Shown piece after piece: positions 51,218-59,926 of a stretch of DNA of 64,000 nucleotides. This DNA comes from CADCTP01 sp963849885. Its GTDB lineage: Bacteria > Actinomycetota > Actinomycetes > Mycobacteriales > CADCTP01. Every line of letters begins with the position of its first letter. Within the stretch, counting starts at the first letter, position 1. Position numbers and translations under genes: made by a program. The DNA lies in assembly GCA_963849885.1 (NCBI GenBank), contig CAWKIV010000006.1, positions 186,001 to 250,000 on the forward strand, in the 5' to 3' direction. The notes below the pieces were generated by a model, which had not been told where the DNA came from, did no database searches, and saw nothing but the letters and a program-made list of their open reading frames with translations.

Positions 51218-51421
51218 CTACTCGGCCGGGACGATCACCCACAGCACGATGTAGACCACGATCTGCGGGCCGGGCAGCAGGCAGGACAGCAGGAACAGCA
51301 GCCGCACAACGGTCGGTGACCAGCCGAAGCGGTGGGCCAGGCCGACGCAGACGCCGGCGAGCACGCGGCCGCGGCGGGGCCGGACGAGGCGGGGCGCGGA
51401 GCCGTACGGGGTGGGCTGCAT
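51218..51421 (-). CDS. PspC domain protein (67 aa)
   Basis: A 67-residue protein consisting of one PspC domain: an RGRVLAGVCVGLAHRFGWSP turn followed by a single helix VVRLLFLLSCLLPGPQIVVY and IVLWVIVPAE at the end, matching the family's typical VLaGVcgGLA...Y..lWlivP pattern. It is probably an envelope-stress related membrane protein; its actinobacterial role is unknown. ATG 51421 is at the beginning of the conserved block. No psp operon is present nearby. Confidence 0.88.
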   Translation of the reverse strand: MQPTPYGSAPRLVRPRRGRVLAGVCVGLAHRFGWSPTVVRLLFLLSCLLPGPQIVVYIVLWVIVPAE

Positions 51422-51454
51422 GACTCGACGGTATGCCCGGCCGGCGCCGGGTGC

Positions 51455-52345
51455 TCAGCCGGCGAGGCTCCGGGGCAGGGCGCCCCGGACCGGCCGCACC
51501 GGTGGCGCGCCGACGCCCACGTCGTCCACCGCGAAGACCCGGCCGGCGTCCGGCTCCGGGTCGGCCAGGCCCTCCCAGGCGGTGGTGACGAACAGCCGCC
51601 GCCCGGTCGCGCCGCCGATCGCCACCGAGGTCGGCTGGGAGACCGGCAGCCGGATCGTGGCCAGCAGCGCGCCGGTCGGCGAGTAGCGGCGGACCTCGCC
51701 GGCGCCGTGCACGGCGACCCACAGCGCGCCCTCGTCGTCCACGGTGAGCCCGTCCGGCACGCCGCCGTCGGGGCGGACCAGCTCCCGCCCGGGACCGAGC
51801 CGGCCGGTGGCCGGGTCCATCGGGTAGGCGGTGACCACGCCCGGGCCGCTGTCGGCGTGGTAGAGCGTGCGGCCGTCCGGGCTCCAGCCCAGCCCGTTCG
51901 CGACCGTCGCGGCCGGCAGCACCACCGCGACCGTGCCGTCCGGGTCGCAGCGCAGCAGCCGGCCCCGGCCCGGCGCCTGGTCCAGCGCCGTCGAGCCGGC
52001 CCAGAGCCGGCCCTGCGGGTCGGCGGCGGCGTCGTTCATCCGGACGCCGGCCGGCTCGGTGTCCAGCAGCGCGGTCAGCTCGCCGCCCGGGGCCAGGTGG
52101 CGGAAGCCGCGGCCGGCGGCGAGCAGCCAGCCGCCGCCGGCGACCGGCGCGACCGCGCCGAGCGGCTCGCCGACCCGGACCTCGGCGACGGTCCGCAGCC
52201 CGGGGCCGTCCTCGACCGTGCGCCGCAGCACGCCGGCGGCGATGTCCACCCAGAGCAGCTCACCGGCCGCCGGATCCCAGCGAGGGCCCTCGCCGAGCTC
52301 GGCCGCCTCGGCCGAGACCGGCCGCGGGTCAGAGAATCCAGCCAT
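51455..52345 (-). CDS. SMP-30/gluconolactonase family protein
   Basis: A 296-residue six-bladed beta-propeller of the SMP-30/regucalcin/gluconolactonase family, which hydrolyses sugar lactones. Metal-site residues are in the expected places: Glu in ELGEGPRWDP (about residue 18), Asn in GVRMNDAAADPQGRLWAG (~104), Asn in TVANGLGWSPDGRTLYHADS (~150) and Asp in VPDGLTVDDEGALWVAVHG (~200). ATG 52345 is only 22 bp from the divergent otsB start; both look leaderless with overlapping -10 elements. Confidence 0.9.
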   Translation of the reverse strand: MAGFSDPRPVSAEAAELGEGPRWDPAAGELLWVDIAAGVLRRTVEDGPGLRTVAEVRVGEPLGAVAPVAGGGWLLAAGRGFRHLAPGGELTALLDTEPAGVRMNDAAADPQGRLWAGSTALDQAPGRGRLLRCDPDGTVAVVLPAATVANGLGWSPDGRTLYHADSGPGVVTAYPMDPATGRLGPGRELVRPDGGVPDGLTVDDEGALWVAVHGAGEVRRYSPTGALLATIRLPVSQPTSVAIGGATGRRLFVTTAWEGLADPEPDAGRVFAVDDVGVGAPPVRPVRGALPRSLAG

Positions 52346-52351
52346 CCGCGG

Positions 52352-52361
52352 ACCGTACGCT
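52352..52361. promoter_or_regulatory. Overlapping divergent -10 elements for SMP-30 and otsB
   Basis: TACGCT (52356-52361, plus) ends 6 nt before the otsB ATG. TACGGT (52357-52352, minus) ends 6 nt before the SMP-30 ATG. They share the TA at 52356-52357, so the two promoters should be mutually exclusive. Confidence 0.5.
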
Positions 52362-52367
52362 CCCGGC

Positions 52368-53174
52368 ATGGAGCCGACGACGGAGGCGGGGCGGGCGGGC
52401 TGGGCGGCGTTGCGGGCCGAGCCGGGGCGGGCGCTGGTCGCGCTCGACTACGACGGGGTGCTGGCGCCCATCGTCGAGGAGCCGAGCGAGGCCTGGCCGG
52501 CGCCGGGCGCGGTGGAGGCGCTGCAGCGCCTCGCCGGGCGGGTGGGCACGCTCGCCGTGGTCACCGGCCGGCCGGCCGAGGTGGTGGTCGCCCTCGGCGG
52601 CCTGGACCGGGTGCCCGGCCTGCTGGTCGAGGGGCAGTACGGCGCGGAGCGGTGGGAGGCCGGCTCGCTGACCACCCCGGACGAGCCGCCCGGCGTCGCC
52701 GCGCTGCGGGCGGCGCTGCCGCGCGCGCTCGCCGCGGCCAAGGCTGACCCGGCGGTGTGGGTGGAGGACAAGCGCCTCGCGCTGGTGGTGCACACCCGGC
52801 GGGCCGCCGACCCGGACGGGGAGCTGGTCCGGCTGGGGTCCGGGCTGCGCGCGCTGGCCGGCGCGCACGGGCTGGAGGCGCACCCGGGCAAGATGGTGCT
52901 GGAGCTGCGGCCGCCCGGCTTCGACAAGGGCGGGGTGCTGCGCCGGCTGGTCGAGGCGGCCGCGCCGGGTGCGGTGCTCTTCGCCGGCGACGACGTCGGC
53001 GACCTGCCCGCCTTCGCGGTGGTGGCCGAGCTGCGCGCGGCCGGCACGCCCGGGCTGGCGGTGGCCAGCGCGTCCGCGGAGGCCGTCGAGGTGGCCGAGC
53101 GGGCCGACCTCGCGGTGGACGGGCCGCCCGGCGTGGTCGCCCTGCTCACCGCCCTGGCCGACGGTCGAGCATGA
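52368..53174 (+). CDS. otsB: Trehalose-6-phosphate phosphatase
   Basis: A 268-residue HAD-type phosphatase. The nucleophile motif LDYDGVLAPIVEEPSEAWP has Asp27 and Asp29. LAVVTGRP is motif II. VEDKRLALVVHTRRA and the GKMVLELRPPGFDKGG region follow, with AVLFAGDDVGDLPAFAVV as motif IV. This is the OtsB order, dephosphorylating trehalose-6-phosphate. The partner synthase otsA is on the opposite strand about 8 kb away (61120-62563). ATG 52368 lies 6 nt after TACGCT, so a leaderless start is likely. Confidence 0.9.
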   Translation: MEPTTEAGRAGWAALRAEPGRALVALDYDGVLAPIVEEPSEAWPAPGAVEALQRLAGRVGTLAVVTGRPAEVVVALGGLDRVPGLLVEGQYGAERWEAGSLTTPDEPPGVAALRAALPRALAAAKADPAVWVEDKRLALVVHTRRAADPDGELVRLGSGLRALAGAHGLEAHPGKMVLELRPPGFDKGGVLRRLVEAAAPGAVLFAGDDVGDLPAFAVVAELRAAGTPGLAVASASAEAVEVAERADLAVDGPPGVVALLTALADGRA

Positions 53175-53225
53175 TCGCTTGACCGGGCGGCCGATCCGGA
53201 CACACACTCCTCGCCGCGCCGGACC

Positions 53226-53504
53226 GTGACGTTCCGGCGGCTGCACGGCGCTGCTGCACTACGAGTACCTGGTGGAGACGCCCTGACCCCGCTGCGGTGG
53301 TTCTGGGTCAGCTTCGCGCTGACCGTGCTGCTGTCCCCGCTGCTGGTGATCTGGTCCGCGCTGGTCGGCTCGGTCGGGCTGATCCTGGTGCTGGCGGTCA
53401 CCCGGCTGCGGCCGCGCCCGGAGCAGCTCCCGGTCGTCGCCGTGCTGGCCGGCCTGGCGCTGGGCACCGTGCCCTACCTGGCGCTGGCCGTGGTCGCCGG
53501 CTGA
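53226..53504 (+). CDS. Small two-helix membrane protein
   Basis: Up to 92 residues with two hydrophobic helices (WFWVSFALTVLLSPLLVIWS and a second, VVAVLAGLALGTVPYLALAV) linked by an Arg/Pro loop. The function is unknown. The start is uncertain: GTG 53226 is used, but the first ~20 residues look unconserved. Another frame of the same stretch reads LLHYEYLVETP then stop, which could be the tail of a lost gene. It lies 51 bp after otsB and ends 3 bp before the convergent dioxygenase gene. Confidence 0.5.
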   Translation: MTFRRLHGAAALRVPGGDALTPLRWFWVSFALTVLLSPLLVIWSALVGSVGLILVLAVTRLRPRPEQLPVVAVLAGLALGTVPYLALAVVAG

Positions 53505-53507
53505 CCG

Positions 53508-54350
53508 TCACACCGGGACGGTCAGCGACGCGGTCAGCCCGGCCTCCACCGAGCCGGTCACCGCGGCCAGCTGCAGCGAGTAGCCGTCGCTGAAGACCAT
53601 GTCGCTGCTCAGCGAGGTCTGGGCCAGGTTGCGCACGCTCTGCTCGTAGCCGCTGGTCGCGTACACCTGCTTGCTCACGTCCTCGGGCAGCGCCAGCTGG
53701 GTGGTGCGCAGCTTGTCCGCGGCCGCGGTCGCCTTGGCCAGGCTCTCGTACACCTCGAAGTGGATGTGCGGCCAGCGCCCGGAGTACGCGGCCGGGTAGA
53801 TGCTGGTGAAGGTGACCGAGCCGTCCGAGCCGGTCTCCTGCACGCCGCGCAGGTAGTTCTCGTCCTGCGCGCCCTGCGAGTAGAGCGAGTAGTTGCCGGC
53901 CCGGTCGCAGTGCCACAGGTAGACCGCGGCGCCGGTCAGCGGGGCGGCGCCGTTGCGGACGTCCACCACCGTGAGCCGCACGGTCAGCGGCACCCCCTCG
54001 GCGACGCCGGACGCGGAGCCGAAGCTGCGGGTGATGTCGCTGCGGACGACACCGCTCTCGGTCAGCACGTTGACCCCGTTCGAGCCGTCGGCCGGGTACG
54101 GCCCGCCGGTCTCCTCCGGGATCTGCTCGCCGGAGGCCGCGGCCGAGGTGGTCGCGGCGGCGCTCGGCGTGCTCGTGCCGGTGCCGGTGCCGGTCACCTC
54201 GTCCGCGCCGCAGGCGGCCAGCGCGAGCCCGCCGGCACCGACCCCGAAGATCGCCAGCGCCCGCCGCCGGCTCAGCAGCCGGGGCAGGTCGTGGGACAGC
54301 CCCCGGTCGTGGTCGTGCAGCTCGCCGTCGTGGTGGTCGTGGTCGGGCAT
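53508..54350 (-). CDS. Intradiol ring-cleavage dioxygenase-like, Tat/lipoprotein-exported
   Basis: A 280-residue protein. The His-rich N-terminus (MPDHDHHDGELHDHD) and a twin-arginine signal with lipobox (SRRRALAIFGVGAGGLALAA then C at about residue 48) indicate export and membrane attachment. The mature part has the intradiol dioxygenase fold: GAAVYLWHCDRAGNYSLYS, GVQETGSDGSVTFTSIYP and WPHIHFEVY with the H-x-H Fe(III) ligands; the two Tyr ligands are probably in YLWHCDRAGNYSLY. It would cleave catechol-type rings outside the cytoplasm. ATG 54350 has a GGAGGAG ribosome binding site. Confidence 0.88.
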   Translation of the reverse strand: MPDHDHHDGELHDHDRGLSHDLPRLLSRRRALAIFGVGAGGLALAACGADEVTGTGTGTSTPSAAATTSAAASGEQIPEETGGPYPADGSNGVNVLTESGVVRSDITRSFGSASGVAEGVPLTVRLTVVDVRNGAAPLTGAAVYLWHCDRAGNYSLYSQGAQDENYLRGVQETGSDGSVTFTSIYPAAYSGRWPHIHFEVYESLAKATAAADKLRTTQLALPEDVSKQVYATSGYEQSVRNLAQTSLSSDMVFSDGYSLQLAAVTGSVEAGLTASLTVPV

Positions 54351-54451
54351 CCCGCTCCTCCGCCTCCCGGCGGCCCGGTGCCGCCTGACCCACACCGTCC
54401 CGGCCGATGCTGAGTGGCCGCTGTGTGCGGTCTGGGCGCCGGCTGAGAGGG

Positions 54452-55812
54452 TCAGCGTGCCACCGGGACGGCCGGCGCGCCCGCCGCCGCGGCCGGCCCA
54501 CGGCCGCCGAGCAGCACCCGGGCCGCCGTGCCCGGGCGGAGCAACCGCGGGAACGGGTCCTGCAGGGCCGCGACCCGGAGGAACCGCTCGGCCACCACCG
54601 GGTCCCGCCCGCCGGCCGCCAGCACCCGCCGCACGTACGAGCCGACGAGCCGGGCCGACAGCGGCCGCGGTGCCTCGACCTCGGGCAGCGCGAGGTCGGC
54701 GCCGGAGGCGAGCTGCCAGGCCTGCCCGGTCGGCCGGGCCGCGGCCCGGAAGAACCGCCGGGCCAGGTCGCGGTCGCCGCGCGCCAGCGTGTCCCGCAGT
54801 GCGGCGGCGTGGAGCGCGGCCACCGACATGCCCAGCGCGTACGCCGGGTTGGAGCTGCAGACCGCGTCGCCGACCGCGAGCAGCCCGGCCGGCGGCTGCC
54901 GGAGCCGGTCCCAGCGCCGGCGGACGTCGGCCGGGAACCGGTGGGTGACGACCCCGTCGAGCGGCTCGGCGGCGCGCACCGCGGCCAGCACGTCCGGCGG
55001 GGCGACCCGGCCCAGGAACGCCAGCCCGCCGTCGGGGTCGGCCGGCGGGTGGTGCGCGCCGTAGCCGAAGAGGGTCAGCACCCACCGGCCGCCCTCCTGC
55101 GCGAACAGCACGAAGCCGGCGGGCCGGTCCGGTCCGGCGCCGAACGCGACGAACTTCTGCCCGGCCAGGTCGCCCGGCCGCAGCCGCAGGTGCCGGGTCG
55201 CGTACAGGACGTCGACCGGGAGCCGCTCCTCCGGTGGCCGCTCGCCGCCGAGCTCGGCCAGCCAGGCGGCGGTGCGGGCGCCGCGCCCGGTGGCGTCGAC
55301 CACCAGGTCGGCGTCGAGGACCTCCGCGGCGCCGGCGCGCGCACGAGCCGCACCCCGGTCACCCGGTCCCGGGCCGGGGTGGCGACCAGGCCGACGGCCT
55401 CGCAGCGGTCGGCCACCGTCACCCCCGGCAGCGCCCGGACCCGGGCCCGCAGCCGGCCCTCCAGGTACGGCCGGCTCGGCGTGGACAGACGCGGGCCGGT
55501 GACCGGACCGACCAGCCGCAGCGGGCGGCCGGCCGGGGCGAACCGCAGCTCGGCGAAGTCCTCGATCACCGGCGCGCCGCCGGCCGCCAGCTCCTCGAGC
55601 AGCCCGGGGACCAGCTCGCCGATCGCCGCCGCCCCGGACGGCAGCAGGTTGTGCGCGTGCCGGCCCTGCGGCACGCCCCGCCGGGTCTCCGCCGTGTCCG
55701 GCAGCTGGTCCCGGTCGGTGACGGTGACCCGCCCGTACGCCTCGGCCAGCACCCGGGCCGCGAGCAGCCCGGCGATCCCGGCCCCGAGCACCACCGCGTG
55801 GTCCCTGCCCAT
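54452..55812 (-). CDS. FAD-dependent monooxygenase, frame broken once
   Basis: The N-terminal FAD domain (HAVVLGAGIAGLLAARVLAE, residues ~5-24; RRGVPQGRHAHNLLPSG) is in one frame, and the rest (VVDATGRGARTAAWLAELGG; the GD motif GLLAVGDAVCSSNPAYALGM) is in another. The break is at about 55335-55350 in a CGCGCGCCGGCGCCG tract. The total of 1361 nt is one short of a multiple of 3, consistent with one missing base. Joined, it is a ~453-residue FAD-binding-3-type monooxygenase. ATG 55812 has a GGGGAGG ribosome binding site. It is next to a LuxR-type regulator on the same strand. Confidence 0.7.
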
Positions 55813-55924
55813 CCCGGCCTCCCCCTGTCGTGCCCTACGGCGACGCTAGGGAGGCGCGGGGACGCCGGCTTCGGGGGAAGCACGCAACCGCCCGGCGGCC
55901 GGCTGGGTAGTTTCCGCCGGCCGG

Positions 55925-57617
55925 TCAGCGGATGCCGTGCTCGAAGGCGTACGCGGCCGCGGCGGTGCGGGAGCCGACGCCGAGCTTGCCCAGGATGTTG
56001 CTGACGTGCCGCTCCACGGTCCGCTCGCTGAGCACCAGCTCGGCGGCGATGGCCTGGTTGGTCCGGCCGGCCGCGACCAGCCGGAGCACCTCCCGCTCGC
56101 GCGGGCTCAGCCCGGGGCCGCCGGCCGCCGGCCGCAGGTGCGCGGTGACGCCGGCCAGGTCGAGGTCGGCCCCGAGCCGGGCGAAGACCTGCCCGGCCGC
56201 GTCCAGCTCCAGCACCGCGGTGTCCTCGTCGCCGAGCGCGCGGCAGGCCAGCCCGGCGAGGACGCGGACCCGGGCCGCCTCGTACGGCGCGGCCAGCTCC
56301 TGCCAGGCCGTCCCGGCCGCGCGCAGCGCGGGCAGCGCGGCCCGGGGGTCGCCCTCGGCGAGCAGGACCGCGCCGGTGGTGCCGGCGGCGAGCGCCCGCG
56401 GCACCGGCGCGCGCCCTCGCCGGCGAGGCCGGCCAGCTCGTCGGCGGCCGGGTCGGCGACGGCGGGTCGGCGGCGCGGGCAGCCGGGGCGGCGACGAGGG
56501 CGGCCAGCTCGTCGGCGGCGGCGCGGGCGGCCGGCACGGCACCGGCGGCGAGCGCGACGTCGGCGAGCGCGGCCAGCAGCTGGCACCGGGCCGGCCGGGC
56601 CGGGGCCTCGGCCAGCGCGGTCCGCAGCGCCGCCAGCGCGGCGCCCGGCTGCCCGCGGGCCGACCGCAGCAGCGCCAGGCCGGGCTGCGGGGACCGGCCG
56701 AAGCGGCTCGCCTGCCGGTACGCCTCCTCGGCCGCGGCCAGGTCGCCGCGCAGCCGGAGCAGCTCGGCCAGCCGGTAGTGGGCCATCCCGGCCACCGCCG
56801 GCGACCGGGCCCCGTCGCCCAGCCGGTCGCAGGCCCGCCGCGCCTCGGCCAGCGCGTCCGGCCAGGCGCCGTGCAGCTGCAGGATCTCGGCCCGGTGCAC
56901 CAGGCACTGGCCGCGGAAGGCGACCACGTCCGGGTGCGCCGCGCACCAGCGGCTCAGCGCCTCGGTCCACTCCTGCGCGCGGCGCAGGTCGAGGATCTCC
57001 TGGCAGGCCTCGATCACGCCGCAGTAGACGATCCCGGCGACCACGGCGGAGACCTCGCCCGCGGTCACCGCGACCATGGCCTCGTCCAGCGAGGCCACCC
57101 CGCGGACGGTCTCCCCGAGCCGGATCAACGCCTGGCCGCCGGCCATCCCGGCGAACGAGCGCAGGTCCGGGTCGCCGAACCGGTCGCCGATCGCGGCCGC
57201 CTCCCGGCAGGCGGCGTACGCGGCCGCGGCGTCGCCGCCGGCCAGGCCCCGCATGGCCACCGGCAGCAGCAGGTAACCGCGCTCCACGCAGTCGAGCCGG
57301 GCCTCGTCCAGCAGGCCGCCGGCCCGGGCCAGCCAGCCGCCGCCGCGCGCCGGCTCGCCCCGGTGCAGCAGCTGCAGGCCCAGCCAGAACGCGCACCGGG
57401 CGGCCCGCGGCACGTCACCGGCCCGCAGGCTCTCCTGGAACGCCCGCGCGCCGGCCGCGTCGCCGTCGGCGTCCCGGCCGAGCAGGAAGGCGGCCAGCGC
57501 GAGCCGCTCGAGGTCGGCCGGGCCGAGCGGCGCCCGCCGGTCCGCGGCGGCCAGCTCGGCGAACGCCTCCGTCCAGCCGGCCCGGCCGGCCGGGCCGGGC
57601 GCGTCGGCAGCGGTCAT
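55925..57617 (-). CDS. LuxR-type regulator with helical (TPR-like) sensor region, frame broken
   Basis: An Ala/Arg-rich helical repeat region (about residues 1-390, e.g. ARCAFWLGLQLLHRGEPARG, LRLRGDLAAAEEAYRQASRF) leads to a C-terminal LuxR HTH (LSPREREVLRLVAAGRTNQA, LVLSERTVERHVSNILGKLG) close to the stop. Between about 56400 and 56480 the reading switches frame twice, in repetitive GC-rich sequence; total length is 1693 nt. The conserved ends suggest an intact gene with errors or a recent pseudogene. ATG 57617 has a GGAGAGG ribosome binding site. It is upstream of the FAD monooxygenase and may regulate it. Confidence 0.7.
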
Positions 57618-57697
57618 GCGCCTCTCCCACGGGACCGCCGACCCCGCCGGTCCCTCGGTCGCTCACCGTACCGCGCCGCCGCGGGCGGCCCGAGCGG

Positions 57698-57967
57698 TCA
57701 GGACCCGCCGGAGACCACGCCGGGCTGGCTGCTGTCGCCGCCGCTGCCGGTCGCCGGGCTCTCCGCGGGCGTGCTGAGGCCGTCGTCCGTGCCGGTCCCG
57801 TCCTGCTCGGTGGTGCCGGTGCCGGTCGAGCCGGCGGCCCCGGCGCCGGCGGCGTGGCCGAGCCAGCCGGCCAGCGCGCCGCCGGCGACCACCGCCCCGA
57901 TCCCGGTGACGGCGGTGGCCTTGCGGACGCGGGCCAGCGTGCGGTCGCGGTCGGCCGGGTCGGTCAT
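57698..57967 (-). CDS. Small membrane-anchored protein with Thr/Ser/Gly-rich tail
   Basis: An 89-residue protein. A basic N-terminus (RDRTLARVRKAT) leads to one helix (AVTGIGAVVAGGALAGWLGH, residues ~19-38) and a long low-complexity tail rich in Thr, Ser, Gly and Asp. Single-spanning with the tail outside is likely. ATG 57967 overlaps the ferredoxin stop (ATGA) and has a GGAGGA ribosome binding site, so it is the last gene of the electron-transfer operon. It has no FMN-binding domain; its function is unknown. Confidence 0.65.
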   Translation of the reverse strand: MTDPADRDRTLARVRKATAVTGIGAVVAGGALAGWLGHAAGAGAAGSTGTGTTEQDGTGTDDGLSTPAESPATGSGGDSSQPGVVSGGS

Positions 57968-58167
57968 GACGGTTCCTCCGAAGTGGACAGTCGCAGGGCG
58001 AGGGCGGGGCAGGCGGTGACGGTGCGCCGGGCGGCCCGGGCCAGGCCGGGCGGCAGGTCGGGCCGGACCACCGGGTAGCCCCAGTCGTCCAGGGTGATCG
58101 CCTCCGGCAGCAGCCCGGCGCACAGGCCGTGGCCGCGGCAGGCGATCCGGTCCACGTCGATCCGCAT
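57964..58167 (-). CDS. Small ferredoxin ([3Fe-4S]-type Cys pattern)
   Basis: A 67-residue ferredoxin with Cys at about residues 10, 16 and 54: IACRGHGLCAGLLPEAI and TVTACPALALRL. The CxxxxxC...CP spacing fits single-cluster [3Fe-4S] ferredoxins of Actinobacteria. ATG 58167 lies 5 bp after the NuoF-like stop; its own stop overlaps the next start. It probably passes electrons between the NuoF-like flavoprotein and the membrane components. Confidence 0.85.
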   Translation of the reverse strand: MRIDVDRIACRGHGLCAGLLPEAITLDDWGYPVVRPDLPPGLARAARRTVTACPALALRLSTSEEPS

Positions 58168-58172
58168 CGCGC

Positions 58173-59363
58173 TCACCTCCGCTCCCCCGGCACCGCCAGC
58201 ACCGGGGCCGCGTACGTGCCGGCGCACGGCCGGCCGAGCACGTGCCGGGTGAGGTCGTCGGCGAAGACCCGCAGCGCCGAGCCGACCAGCCGGGCCGCCC
58301 CGTCCGGGTGCCGGCAGGCGCCCCGCCCGGCGACCGCGGCCGACCAGCGGCGGACCGCCTCCAGCGCGGCCGGGGCGTCCGCTCCGCCGGCCACCGCGGC
58401 GGCCAGCGCGGCGGCGATGTCGGGCAGCCCGAAGACGCACGGCCCGCACTGCCCGGCGCTCTGCCCGGCCAGGTAGCGGGCGATGCGCACGGTCTCGGCC
58501 AGCCCGCAGGCGCCCGGCGGCAGCACCGCGAGGATGCCCGGGCCGAGCACGCCGCCGGCGGCCCGCAGACCGGCCTGGCTGAGCGGGGTGTCCACTGCGG
58601 ACGCCGGCAGCCAGGCGCCGCCGTAGCCGCCGGTGAGCACGGCGGCGACGTCGCCGGCACCGACACCGGCCAGGTCGAGGGCCGTGCCGACCGGGGTGCC
58701 GGTGGGCAGCTCCAGCACGCCCGGCGCCGGGACCGCCCCGGCCACGGTGACCAGCAGGGTGCCCGGCTCGGCCGGGTCGCCGATCGACCGGTACGCGGCC
58801 GGCCCGTGCCGGACGGCCAGCGCCACCCCGGCCAGCGTCTCCACGTTGAGCACCAGCGTCGGCGCGCCGCGCACCCCGCGCTCGGCCGGGCGGGGCGGCC
58901 GCGAGGTGGGCAGCGCCGGGCCGCCGGACAGCAGCCGCACCAGCGCGGACTCCTCGCTGGCGACGTACCGGTCCGGAGTGCGGACCAGCTCCACCCGGAC
59001 CCCGCCGAGGTCGTGCCGGGCCAGCGCGCCGGCCAGCGCCGGCGCCGGGTCGTGCCGGCAGAGGTACGCCTGCCGGGCGCCGACCGCCTGCGCGGCCAGC
59101 ACGATCCCGTCCAGCACCAGGTGCGGGGCGCGGGCCAGCAGGGTGACGTCCTTGCGGCTGAGCGGTTCGCCCTCGGCACCGTTGGCCACCAGCACCGGCC
59201 GGCGCCGCCCGCCGGTGACCGCGGCCAGCTTGCGCGCGGTCGGGAAGCCACCGCCGCCGCGGCCGACCAGCCCCGCCCCGGCGACCGCGGCGGCGACGTC
59301 CACTCCGGACGGTCGCGGTCCCGCCGGCGCGTCCAGCATCCGGGCGGTCAGCGTGCCCGTCAC
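58173..59363 (-). CDS. NuoF-like NADH:acceptor oxidoreductase subunit
   Basis: A 396-residue flavoprotein related to the 51-kDa (NuoF/RnfC-like) subunit. The FMN/NADH site is LVGRGGGGFPTARKLAAVTG (residues ~35-54), then LVANGAEGEPLSRKDVTLL, RYVASEESALVRLLSGGPAL and APTLVLNVETLAGVA. The C-terminal iron-sulfur region is SAGQCGPCVFGLPDI plus GRGACRHPDG. The first Cys of the usual CxxCxxC reads Ala, leaving three Cys. It should transfer electrons from NAD(P)H to the ferredoxin or membrane protein. GTG 59363 overlaps the upstream gene (GTGA). Confidence 0.82.
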   Translation of the reverse strand: MTGTLTARMLDAPAGPRPSGVDVAAAVAGAGLVGRGGGGFPTARKLAAVTGGRRRPVLVANGAEGEPLSRKDVTLLARAPHLVLDGIVLAAQAVGARQAYLCRHDPAPALAGALARHDLGGVRVELVRTPDRYVASEESALVRLLSGGPALPTSRPPRPAERGVRGAPTLVLNVETLAGVALAVRHGPAAYRSIGDPAEPGTLLVTVAGAVPAPGVLELPTGTPVGTALDLAGVGAGDVAAVLTGGYGGAWLPASAVDTPLSQAGLRAAGGVLGPGILAVLPPGACGLAETVRIARYLAGQSAGQCGPCVFGLPDIAAALAAAVAGGADAPAALEAVRRWSAAVAGRGACRHPDGAARLVGSALRVFADDLTRHVLGRPCAGTYAAPVLAVPGERR

Positions 59364-59926
59364 GGTGCGCTCCCCACCCGCGCCGGCGCCACGCCGGCGG
59401 CCGGCCGGGTCGCGGTCACCCGGGCGGTCACCGCCGCGCCCACCGCGGCGATCGCGCCGACCGCGAGCGCGATCCCCCACCAGGTGTGCGCGTCGGTGCC
59501 GGTGACGAGGTAGTGCAGCACCGCCAGCGGCCAGGCCGCGTACACGATCCAGTGCACCGCCCGCCAGGCCCGCAGGCCCAGCCGGACCCGCAGCAGGCTG
59601 GTGGCGACGACGACCAGGATCGCGTCCAGCGCGAGGGTGCCGGCGGCGACCGCGACCGGCCGGTAGCCCGACGCCAGCGGCACCACCGCGGCGGCCCAGC
59701 CGATGTCCACGTAGCCGTCCAGCACCACGGCCAGCACGTGCACCGCGAGCGCACCGATCGACAGCAGCGCCAGGTCCCGGTGCAGCGTCTGCCGGGCCCA
59801 CCGGGGCCAGGCCCGGGACCGGCTGGGGGCGGTCGCCAGCGTGCCGGCCACCAGCGTCGCGGTGAGCAGCAGCAGCGCGACGATCCCGGCCGCCCGGGAC
59901 ACCAGCCACAACACCCCGACGGTCAT
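59360..59926 (-). CDS. Ferric reductase-like transmembrane protein
   Basis: A 188-residue membrane protein with five to six helices, resembling the ferric reductase-like/YedZ (MsrQ) haem-binding domain: TLHRDLALLSIGALAVHVLA, YRPVAVAAGTLALDAILVVV, WRAVHWIVYAAWPLAVLHYL and TGTDAHTWWG. The His pairs in HRDL/AVHV and VHW/VLHY are suitable haem ligands. It probably carries electrons across the membrane. The ATG overlaps the apbE stop (ATGA) and its own stop overlaps the NuoF-like start. Confidence 0.83.
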   Translation of the reverse strand: MTVGVLWLVSRAAGIVALLLLTATLVAGTLATAPSRSRAWPRWARQTLHRDLALLSIGALAVHVLAVVLDGYVDIGWAAAVVPLASGYRPVAVAAGTLALDAILVVVATSLLRVRLGLRAWRAVHWIVYAAWPLAVLHYLVTGTDAHTWWGIALAVGAIAAVGAAVTARVTATRPAAGVAPARVGSAP

